Assembly: GCA_917880885.1 (NCBI GenBank)
Contig: OU862934.1
Span: forward strand, 28,690,734-28,754,733
DNA: 64,000 nt
From: Limnephilus marmoratus
Lineage: Eukaryota > Arthropoda > Insecta > Trichoptera > Limnephilidae
Direction of reading: 5' to 3'
Part shown: positions 19,548 to 31,500 of the stretch, piece by piece
Layout: every line of letters begins with the position of its first letter
How positions within the stretch are numbered: the first letter of the stretch is position 1
Translations under genes and position numbers: made by a program
The notes under the pieces: model-generated
Seen by the model: only the letters and a program-made list of their open reading frames with translations
What the model was told of the DNA's origin: nothing
The model's database searches: none

Positions 19548-22500
19548 CTACGATTGGGCGCCCCAGTAAAAGTTCAAAGTAGGAACAAGTGTCGCCTGCT
19601 GATAATGCCCCAATCCCTGATTAGTGACTACATTTTGTACGCTGACAACACTGTTACCTTGTTTGTTCAATGGCTTCAAACTCTGCGCATTTGGTATGTT
19701 TAAAATCATTGGGCTGAATGCGTATGGTAACACTGCAGTTGGTATGATTGTACCAACTATTGGTTGGATAGGTGGTTTTGTTGTAATGTTGGCAGCCACA
19801 TTTTGAGACTGTACAAGCAGAGATGGCTCGTCCGGATGTTGTGTTGTCATGTGCTTGATGAACATGTTCATTTGTGAAGTTCTGTAATAGAAAAAATAAA
19901 TTATTAACCTAATAAAAAAAACGAGTGTGCTTTAGACCACACAACTGAAGTAAAACTACAAGACAAACCTCGCCTAATGAAACCAGGTTTCCCTGCTAAG
20001 TTACCAAATGTAGCAAACGGGGTGACCTATGACCTAGGGGTGACATATGACATTGGGGTGAAATATGACCTTGGGGTGACCTACGACCTTGGGGTGACTT
20101 ACGACCTTGGGGTGACCTAAGACCTTGGGGTGACCTAAGACCTTGGGGTGACAATCCTTATCCTTATCACTCCCAAAGTCAAGCGTGCGTAAAGGCCCGA
20201 CCGTTCGCCTAGCAATCGATCACCATTCATATCGATTACTGTTCGCATGACATTTTTTGTAACAATCACCACTTTCGGTAATGCATTCACCACCTTACCC
20301 CCAAGTCGAGCGTGCGTAAAGAAGTTTTACTTCAATAATCTAATTTGAAAAGGGGTATAAGTACCTACATATCAGAAAAGCATTTTTTTTTAATGTGTTT
20401 ACGTGAATACTGTAAGAGCCTATGGAACTGTGGCATTCCCAATTGGGGTATGTTATGAGGCTGAAGGAAGTGAGGAGGGGAAGAAGATGGGAAGAAGAAG
20501 AAGGTTGGGAAGTATATCTCCTCAGGCCTCGAGCATATTTTGTCAGAAGGTCAAAATTTTCCCACCATAGAATATTTCTGAACATATTCGAAAACTAAAA
20601 ACTGTTTTAGAAAGGTGATGAAATACGCTTTCAAATTTTATAATCTACTAGCAGACCTGGTCACACGTTGCTGCGGCTAACGAAACACAACGCCATTACC
20701 CAACCTTTATAAAATCCACACCACCCGCTTGCCAGCTGCCCGCTGCCTGAATTGAATATTTGAATTGCTCGTGAATTATATATATATATATATACCTTCC
20801 TCTTGAATCACTCTATCTATTGGTGAAAACCGCATGAAAATCTGTTGCACAGTTTTAAAGAGTAAGATGAAAACACATCCGACACATCTAACAATTATCG
20901 TTATATTTCAACCTACTTACACAAAACCGTGAAAAACTGAATATGATATTATTTTCATAATATTATTAAGCTGACCCGGCCACGCGTTGCTGTGGCTAAT
21001 AAAACACATAAGTCATCTACTGGATGGTTATCCAACCTTTATAACCACCGCCGTACTTGAGTTTATCGCGAAGAGACAGACATATGCCGCGGAGGACTTT
21101 TATTTATAATGGTGTGAAAGATTATAATAACATGCATGAAATGCTTGAGGTAACTAACGTATTTAAATTAATAAGGATAATACTGTATCCGTCTAAATAA
21201 CTTTTCAATTACCGCAATGTACGTCACCATTTTTTTAGAAGATATAATGGGTATAGTATGCTATCCGTAAAAGATAGATATATGCCATCGCGGACTTTTT
21301 TGTAGATCTATAAAAGAGGAATATCCCACCATGCATTGTTTTATTATATCCCAAATGGATTAGGCAGCGTTTTCGATGAAAGCTACCAGGCGGCTCGATT
21401 TTTTCCGACACTTCTAACAATTATTGTGATGTTTCAACCAATTTACACAAATCCTTGACAAATTACATACCTAAACCTTCCTCACGAAACACTCTATCTA
21501 TTGGTGAAAACCGCATGAAAATCCGTTCAGTAGTTTTCGAGTTTATTGCGAACAGACAGACAGAAAGACGGCGCGGGGGACTTTACTTTATAATATGTAG
21601 AGATGATTTTTCTCTATAATCCAGTAATCAGAACATTCCAATAATCCAGCACCCTCTGGTAGAAAGACGGCGCGGGGGACTTTACTTTATAATATGTAGA
21701 GATTACATAGTATAAAACAAGGTCGCTTCTGCTGTCTTACGCTTAGATCTTTAAAACTACACAACAGATTTTCATGCGGATTTCACCAATAGATAGAGTG
21801 ATTCATGAGGAAGATTTAGGCATATAATTTGTCAAGATTTTGTGTAAATTGGTTGAAACATATAATATATAAAGGGAGCGGGCCGGCAAGCGGGCGGTGT
21901 GGAATTGATAAACTGTACAATCTCATTAATCCGGCACTTCAATAGACCGTTATGTCCAATAATCCGGCACCCTCCGCCCGCGCCTCCTTTGCCCCTCTAC
22001 GCTCCATCGCCGCGTCGTCGTCTAGCAGTCTTACCTCAAAACTTATCTCATGTGCACGTGCGTACGTATTAACCTGTTGTTTTGAAGTGTGTATATTCTC
22101 TTTATGAAATGCTTTGTTTTATTTATTACTAGCTGACCCGGCCACGTGTTGCTGTGGCTAATAAAACACTTTGTAAAATCCAACCTTTGTAACCACCTCC
22201 TTCTTTGAGTTTATCGCGAAGAGACAGACAGATGCCGCGGAGGACTTTAATTTATAATACGTAGAGATGGTGTGAAAGATTATAATAATGTGCATGAAAT
22301 GCTTGGGGTAACTAACGTATTTAAGTAAATAAGGATTAATACTGTATCCGTCTAAATAACTTTCCAATTAACCCATTGTACGTGACTATTTTTTTAGAAG
22401 ATAGACAAATCCTTGACAAATTACATACCTAACCTTCCTCACGAAACGTAATGGATCTGGTGGTGGGACCAATTGTGCAATTTTACTTTACCACCGGCAC

Positions 22501-25500
22501 AACATAATCCAGGTGATTCGCCGTTGTATTTTAACGCTTTACAACATTGACAAATGATTGTCATTTCCCCGATTATCACGGAATTGTCGGCACAATAATC
22601 TACTTCCGGATCGAAGTGGAATGCTACTCGTTCCAGGTTCACGGTTGTGAGGTAGCTCATCGTCCATTTGATTGACTTCGACGACCTATGTCAGCTCGTC
22701 TTTTCCTTGGCATATTAAAACGGTAAATAAAGTTCTCACGCACTGACAAACAGATCCTAGAAGATTTTAAACAGTAACAGAATGACAGGTAACGTTTGAC
22801 GTTTGAAATATGACTATCAGAATTCTTTTATTTTTTGCATTCCAATTTTAGATTACGTTCTGTTTCTGAAAGTTAGTAGAACAGTAAAACTGTTTATATG
22901 AGAAAATGAAATTGTTGTTTTTACTGTCTTTCTCACAATTTATCCATATTATCTCACTGTTTAAATCTTCCCTGGACTACGACAAACATTTCAAAACCAA
23001 AATCACCAAAATCGGCCCAGCCGCTCTCGAGTTTTAGCGAGACAAACGAACAGCAATTGATAATAATAATAAGATAAGAAGATATAATGTGTATAGTAAG
23101 CTATCCGTAAAAGATAGATATATGCCTTCGCGGACTTTTTTGTAGATCTATAAAAGAGGAATATCCCACCATTAATTTTTTTGTTATATCCCAAAAGGTG
23201 TAAGCAGCGTTTTCGATGAAAGCTACCAGGCGGCTGGACTTTTTTCCGACACTTCTAACAATTATCGTTATGTTTCAACCAATTAACATAAATCCTTGAC
23301 AAATTACATGCCTAAACCTTCCTCACGAAACACTCTATCTATTGGTGAAAACCGCATGAAAATCCGTTCAGTAGTTTTCGAGTTTATTGCGAACAGACAG
23401 ACAGACAGACAGAAAGACGGCGCGGGGGACTTTATTTTATAATATGTAGAGATGATTTTTCTCTATAATCCAGTAATCAGAACATTCCAATAATCCGGCA
23501 CCCTCTGGTTTTTAATAGTGCCGGTAGTGAGATTGTACTGTATATGCAAATTAACAGATGGCTTTGGATATAAAGGTTGGATATGGTGTTGTGTTTCGTT
23601 AGTAACAGCATCGTGTGTCCGGGTCAGCTAGTTAAAAATAAACATGTAATTTGAAAAATAAAAGTTTTGAATCGCTCACCTTAAATTTTTTTCTAAGTAA
23701 AATTACTGATATTGAAAAAAAAATACATATATTTTATTAGAAAATGTTATCGTCATCTCATTTTTTTGTCATTTCATGTAAAAATAATTTAAAAAAAAAA
23801 TATCTAAGGTTTCATAATTTTTTTCAAATTGTGGTCAGAACCTTTGATTTAATAAAGGTGAACATTTTAATTATTTTGTGTTTACATTTTAATTATTTTG
23901 TGTTTAACTTTTAGATTTGAATATAAAGCGTGGTGTTTTCTAACACCGTTTAGATCATATCTCTCACCATGACAGTAAGGGAGACACAATGATTTCTATC
24001 AGACCTATATGAGTTGTTCTCATAAGTGAACAAATTAGCCTAGGGGGATATACATAGATATTCTTGTTCAGTATTCTTTAAAAAATTAAAAAAAAATCGA
24101 TATTTAACTGTAAAAGGTATTAACTCACCTATAGTTGCAAATCCGACAAATCTGCTCCTTGTCGTGAGTGTTTAAGTGTCGCTTTAAGTCCTTGCTGATG
24201 CTTGTTGTGAAGTCGCACTTATGGCATGCTAGGGTGGGGCGATGGTGGCGGGAAATATGGCGCTTGAAGGCAGCTTCAACGGTGAAGTGCTTTGCTGTCT
24301 TGCACAGAGTACAGACGAAGGATTCCATACCTTGAATAGAGATACAGCTGTTGGAAGTGGAAAAAAACACTAATAGTTGCAGGGAATGTCAACAGAATGA
24401 AGAAACATCAGTTCATCTAGTATAAAAATAGGAATACCACAAGGCACCATGTTGGGTCCTGCTTTATTGTGTAAATGTTCCGCTTTGATGGGAAGGAGGC
24501 TCAGATACATAAGGGTGTTGAATACCATGTTGTGGAACTAGGAGACATGAACAAATACACACTGATAACCTAGAAGAACTTTATTAAAGGGACTGAGCTG
24601 CTGTTAAAGGAATAAGGTTGCCTATGGTCCAAGTACTTATGGAAGCTATGTCTAATCAATACAAGGCTACACTGTTATGGGAATAAGGTTGCACATGGGA
24701 GAAAGTACAATGGGTCTATTTCCTGTGTTATCGCAACTATATACATCTCCCTTCCTCCACCTATCCATATCTGACAGTGCGCCAAATTTACCTATATGTG
24801 ACATTTGCAACAATATATCATGGAACAATCAGTCTATTGAAGCAACCTGTGCAATGATAACCATATTAATTTCTCAGTGAATCTAATATCCGCTCATTTA
24901 AAATAAGAACTACTCAACATAATAACATCTTGTTAATAAGAATATCAGAAGACCAAGGGTAAGTCAGTCTTTTACAATCCCAATCTTTACTAACTCCCAT
25001 AGTTATGTCAACTTGAAATGTATTTAAAATTATTGATTACAGTCCATAGATTGTTTCGCAGTCAATATATCTGTGACTGCAGTTTGAGTGCTCGCAAGAG
25101 ATATGCATTCTTCTCATTACCAATAATAAATAATTGGTGTGTAACAAACCTCGGTGTTCCGAAGATATAATATTGTATTTGGACACAATAGCAGAATTAG
25201 CATCAGTGGTGATATGTTTGGTCCGCTTGTGGGCGGAAAGCTTGCAAGAATCCACAGATCTGTAACATAAAAACATTACATTAATAAGACTGGGCATATA
25301 CTGGGACGTAGGTTCAGTGTCTGCTCTACCCTGCGCAGAGTTGTGGCCACGGCGCAGATTCTGCGCGACACGGGCAGTGTTCCCCATGAGAATCTCGCTT
25401 TTTCAGGTTATCACTTTGCCAAAGAGTTTTTTGCACTGTAAGACTATAAATCAATAAATCAGAATCGTGCTCGGAACTCGACAAGCCGAGCCGAACTGCT

Positions 25501-28500
25501 GTGTCGCAACTAGTGATGTTCCGGATATCCGTATCCGTTACTTTTCTAATGGACCTTTTACAGATCTTTTACCTTATTAATTTTCAATTGATAGGATGAA
25601 ATGCTATATATAGGTGATTAGGTAGGATTAAAAATACTATTAAATTCCATTCAGAGTATTTTATATTTCTTAAAATCAAATATTTTATCGTATTAAGTTA
25701 CCATACCAATATAGTACATAACTCAAAGTTACTAAATCAATTATCTTTATAATGAGATCAATATTAAAGACAGTCACAATGCAAGTAGAAACATGTCCTG
25801 CCTGTCGTTGTGGCGGGCGTGACGTAAAAAAAATATATAAAAAATATTGTTTCAAGGTCTCGCGCGCCAACACCGATTGAATAAGAAAATAAAGAGATCC
25901 GTATATCTTGACACCAAATATCCGTATTCGGATCCGTATCTGCGGACATACATTTTTAACGATCCGGCACATCATAGTCGTGACATATGCTGGTCACCGA
26001 TTTCTGCCTCATCTGTCCTGCGGAATTTCTGCTCTGCTCTGCTCTGCTCTGTCTCAGCACATGTCCAGCCTAATGATTGGATTATTTCTCTAGTGCCATT
26101 TTCGTGGGAAAATCACCACAAGGGTGCTTTACAACTTAATTTATTTAACTTATAACTTATCACTTAGTTTTATAACTAATAACTCACAGTAAGATTTATT
26201 ACTCTATAGTGACATACAATTAGATTTATAACTAATGACATACAACTACGACTTATATAGCAAATGACTTAAAACTTAAACTTATAACTATGACAATGTG
26301 GGAATTTCAGTAAATTTGCAATTCCTACTTTTGTCATCAAATATATGTATGACAGTGCTAGGTGCTAGACAATACTAATATTGACTTTATAAGAGATGTT
26401 ATCAAGAGAATGGACATTATTACACAACAAGTTCACCCTCCACTTATTAAAATCAGGTCAGTTGCATTCCGGAAATGTGTCGAAAAAACATTCTGGTTGG
26501 AATCGATTGCGAAAATAAATTCCTAGTGCGACCATGCGCCTGGCACTTTTCAAGCAATAAACCAAAACCCCCATCGAGAGATCTTCCGGGAAATGTGTCG
26601 AAAAAACATGCTGGTTGGAATCGACTGCGAAAATAAATTCCTAGTGCGACCATGCGCTTGGCACTTTTCAAGCAATAAACCAAAACCCCCATCGAGAGTT
26701 CGAGGTCTAATAACAAGAAAGTTCTAATTTCACAAAATATAATATAAATGTGACAAATTTAAAAGAACGATTTTTTTCTTTTTTGTACGAATATCAGAAT
26801 CCTGTCACATAAATAATTATGTGACTAATGCAGTTCTTGCTTAGGTGTTTATTTTGTCTATGGTGTTTTTTGGACACTGGTAATTTTTTGGAAAAGAGAG
26901 AGGTTCCTTTTTGTTTATGGTCACTTCCTGCCGATCAACTTGGGCGGTTGGATCGGAGATTGGTCACTCACCATCAAGGTGTTTAAATTTTAGTTTAAAT
27001 CATGAGAATCTAAGTGGATTAAAACTTAAAAGAACGCAGGTTGTTTTTGCGTAGCACGCGAGGCTCGTGTACGTGTTATTTGTGGTGGATGACTTGAAAG
27101 TCCCACTTTTTCTCGATGTGGTTGGTCGTCGCCGGCAGTGATATATTTTCGGCCATGTTTTAATTTTAAAAGTGTGATCGAAGCTTCGATTAGTTGTCCC
27201 GGTCCTGGGATGTATTCTTGGAAATTGGAATAAAAGAATTACCAACAGTTAAACGGAGTGCTAAGCTCGTGGAATTATGTTTCGGTCGTGAGTTGCATAA
27301 CACGCGCTCGGAGTACGGCCGGCGTATTAAGCCGAATCGAATCGTGATTTTACAATCCTCACTCGCCTTGCAATCGTTGTTTTGCCAAAATCATGAAGAC
27401 GCTGATTTTCATCGGCCGAGATTGTTATTTATTTGGGACAAGTTCGACACTAATTCCCCATTAATCCCGTCACGTTGTCTGGGAGCCTGTACCTTCCTCG
27501 TGTGGAGGCTGTCTGGGTCATCACCACATCACCAATCCATCCTCATGGAAAGCCCTAGGCTGGCTTTCGTCCAGGCGCGGACTTGAACGTGCCACCCGCA
27601 ATCTCCTGGTGGGCCGGCCTTCATCCTGGTGCGGACCTCTCCAAGGAACATCATCACGGCATTCTTTAGTTAGATAGTTAGTTTAGCGAGTCCATCTGGT
27701 ATGTGTATTTTTATATATTCCTTTTGTTACCCTGGTAAGAAGTTTGCACACTTCCATGTTGCTTTTTGTTCAATACATATTTTTAAAGTTCATCTTCTTT
27801 GATTTTTCCGAAACCTTACCTACATGATAGACAACTACTTGGCCCACTATCCTGAATCTTGGTCTCTGCTCTGCCGCAAGGTTACATTTCATACGAGCAT
27901 GATTCGTTACAATCCAAAACATAGAAAGCTGAAATAAAAAAAAAGGTCAATCATACCTGTATGGACAGAGGTGACAGGCAAATGGCTTGATACCCTGATG
28001 ATTGTTGAGATGTATCTTCAGGTAGCTCCGAGTGGAACAACGGAAAGAGCATTTATCACAAGAGTAAGGTTTCTCTCCTAAAAACAAAATAAATAAATAA
28101 CTAAAATCAAACACACTAATTTAGGTTGTCAACTGATAAGCAACCATTAATCGCCCATCAGCCGTGCAAAATCCAAAACACGCCCATCAGCAAGGGGGAA
28201 AAGCAGATTTTATACTAGCAGCAACAAAGCTTGCCTTTTAAATAGGCCACTTGCATGGATTTCATAACGACTTGGAAAAAATCATGTGGATAGATCTTTT
28301 TACTAAGATTAAAAAAATGTTAGTAAAATTGTTTAGAAATGTACAGTTGTTTTTATTTTTAAATAAATAAATCCATTATTTGGGCTCATGACGTCACTAC
28401 ATGAAAATGTCCCGTCTCCGAATATGTTCCTATTAATTTTAAAAAATTCCACACTGATTTTTTTTTTTTTTATGGCATCACTTTGATTTCAGGCGAATTT

Positions 28501-31500
28501 TTGAATTCGTTCACTAGATTTATTGTTTGTTCTCTGCGAACTTATCATTTGATTTCACTTTTTGACAGATTTTCTGAAGAGAACCCCGTACATTTTAGAT
28601 GTACGGGGTTCTCTTCAGAACGTGAAGAAGATGTTGGTACGTGTTTTAGAGGTATAATGATTATGGTGCTGATTTTAACAAAATAAAATTTTATAATATT
28701 CTTATTATTATTATAATTTACAAGCACAAGTATATTACATTGAATTTAGTAATATATACGCTGTACAATATAATGATTTATGATCAACAAGATAGATCAA
28801 GGAAAAAAATATTTATGAGATGTAATATTTTTGGTATGCCTCGTTATTCTCCTGTGCCATTCGTGTGGAAAACGTTCTTTTTTTTAAAAAATGATTTTCG
28901 GCTATGTAATTATTGTTTTTTCACACCTATAAAATTATGTCCCGTATTTCCGGTTTATAAAAAATGGTCTGATTTTTCGGATTGAAATTTTCAAAAAATC
29001 CCCAGGGTTTCAAAAATACGATTAAAAAAAAAAAAAAAATACAGAATGTCTTAGAATATTTGCCTAAACCGGAAAAAAAAATTTAAAAATGTGATGCAAG
29101 TGGCCTATTATGCTTAAATTTATTTATTCACTTTTTTATTTAAGCAACTGTATAAAACTATTCTATAAGTATACAAAATATAATGGTTATATTAGGTAAA
29201 GATATTGTATTTCTTAGTCCTCCTCACTAGGGGTTCCTGTGCCGAGGCGGACTAAAATTGTTTAATTATAGTTTATTTGTCTTCTGTCATTTTTAGTGTT
29301 TTCATTAGGGTGTTTTCGTTGACCTCTTTCAGCCATATTTTTATTCTTGATTTGTACTCATTAAATTTTTTTTTTTAGTTTTATGTCTTGGGGAAGAGTG
29401 TTATGGAGTTTAGTTGCAAAATAAGTGTAGTTTCTTTGTCCGAATGTGGTTTTATAACTTGGAATGTTTTTTATGTCATTTTTATTCAATCTAGTGTTAT
29501 GGATACACGGTCTAGTAGAGGATTCAGTATTTTTGAATAGCTTCAATAATATATTTTTGGCATATGTTCATTGCACGTTTGGTACGTCAAAGCTATTGAA
29601 ATTTTCAATCGAAATATGTATCAATATCCGAAGGGATTCTCTTTAACAACAAGATAAGCTCTCCCCATTGACCTGACTATTGGTCCTGCAGGTTGGGAAA
29701 TAAAACTACGATGTCGGTGACGGAGATAACTATCGAGAACATAGAAACTAATGCTCTCCATGATAGTCGAGTTTTTGAACAATCCACAAATCAGTCTGAA
29801 CAAATGTGATACCATGAGCACATCTCTTTATACATGTATGTAGATGGTTCATTCTGGGCATTCCCAAGAGAAAGTCGGTAGGATAGAGCCACGGAAAGTA
29901 GCCATAATCCCTCACGAATTATTCTTTGGTTAGGAGTAGGCTTGAGAGTAGATCGGTGGTTTGGAACACGCATGAAGTCAAGCATTCCCTCATGTTGGAG
30001 AAGGTTCAGAAGAAATTTCTCTACCTGAGGGAGTATGGCTACTACCCGTGGCTCTAACCTATCGACTTTCTCTTGAGCATGCTCGGTATGAACCATCTAC
30101 GGGTCAGAAGGGATGTGCTCATTGTAACACATTTCTTCAGACTGATTATTGGCTGGTTCGAAAACTCCATTATCATGGAGAGCATTAATTTCTGTGTTCC
30201 CAACGGTTATTTCCGTCACCGACAGCATAGACTGCTTTATCTCCCGGCTTGCAGAACTAACTCGCCAATGGTCATGCCAGTCGGGAGAGCTATCTTGCTG
30301 TTAAATAGAATCACTTAGAATATCGATATGTTCAACATCAATGAAGTAAAATTTAGGTGGCAAGCCTTGTTGCTGTTAGTTAAAATCTGCTTATCTTATC
30401 TTAAATATTTTCCCTCTTTTAAAAATGCTTTGAAATGTTAATTTTGTAATGTTTTTAAAATGAATAAATTGATGTAGAGAAATCTTAGAAATTTATTTGT
30501 GTGAAGTGGGATATCACATGAGTCCTATAATTTCAAAAGCGGCTATATCCGATTTTTGACGAAATGATCTGAGAATGACATCTTGTTCACATTTTTGTGA
30601 GGAACAAGACTAACCTAAAATTGAGTTTTAAAATCTTCCTTATAACGACCAAAAACCATGTTAAAACTGCGAGCGAGAGACAAAACCCGCTAAATCATTC
30701 AAGAAGTTACTATCAAAACCCGCTATATCGGAATTCAACCAATCACAAGCAGTTATTTTGCCAAGATGGCGGGTGTAGAAACAAGCCCCTCAGGTCAGTT
30801 GAGTTTCAAAAGCCTCTTTTTCTAAATTCCATACAAATCACAAAGTGAGTATCAAAATCCGCTATATCCATTTTATTTATCCAAATTACTTAAATATTTC
30901 TAGACATATATTGAAAAATGAACACTTTTCGAATGTATATTACTCCAATTCATTATATAAAAAATTGAAAATGCGATTTTTTATTTACGCTAGAGATGTG
31001 ACATTTTTTTGCGGTTTTCTCCGAATCAGTGAAAGTTGATATAGCAGATATAAAAATTGAACGACTCACATATCAGTTACAAATTAATTCTATGTTTTGA
31101 AGCGGTAAGGTTGAAAGGTGGTTTGATAAGTTGTACCTACCAGAATGTTTCCTCAGGTGGATGATGAGGGTGTGTTTAGTGGCGGCAGAGTAAGTACAGC
31201 GGTCACATTTAAAAGGCCTCTCTCCGGAATGGGTGCGAAGATGCTTAGACAGAGATTCCCTCTTCTTAAACCTGAAAATATACATCTACATAAGGGAACG
31301 TACCCATACTACGTGACCAACTTTTTGCAATTTTTAACCCCCACCCCCCGGTGACCAAAAACCTAAGGCCGCCGCCGCTCATTTGTACCAAGCGTGATAT
31401 TTTAAAGACCCCCCCCCCCCCCGAACAGATCACGTAGTATGGGTATGTTCCCTAAGGTAACAGACTCAAAACCTGGCAGGGTTCCAATAACTGGCAGGGC

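Larger units (their letters stand above)
21911..23540. mobile_element. Tigger/pogo-like element, copy 2
   Basis: Left end CTGTACAATCTCATTAATCC, right end the complement of CAGTACAATCTCACTACC, with TA at 23541-23542; the left TA is altered. It matches copy 1 (12652-13414) but lacks the 432-bp insertion there, and instead holds Helitron D. Confidence 0.8.
20644..23631 (+). mobile_element. Helitron C, outermost of the nest
   Basis: Inserted between A20643 and T23632 with no duplication. Starts TC (20644), continues after an insertion as TTACATAGTATAAAACAAGG (21703 on), and ends GGGTCAGCTAG at 23631, the CTAG terminus of Helitrons. A small stem-loop-forming GC-rich stretch precedes the end. It holds Helitron A at its 5' tip and the Tigger copy 2. 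Confidence 0.8.
20570..24050 (+). repeat. Dispersed repeat R1 split by the Helitron cluster
   Basis: 20570-20643 and 23632-24050 are the two parts of one R1 copy. Joined at A20643/T23632, they align without a gap to the complete copy (TTTATAATTAAAAATAAA here; TTTATTATTAGAAATAAA at 15018). Confidence 0.85.

Noticed and set aside
20780..20795. Promoter TATA cluster
   Set aside because: It is a (TA)n microsatellite inside Helitron A.
26750..27900. Solo LTR of a BEL or Gypsy element
   Set aside because: Composition suggests it, but no matching TG...CA ends, target duplication or coding remnant could be found; kept only as unassigned.
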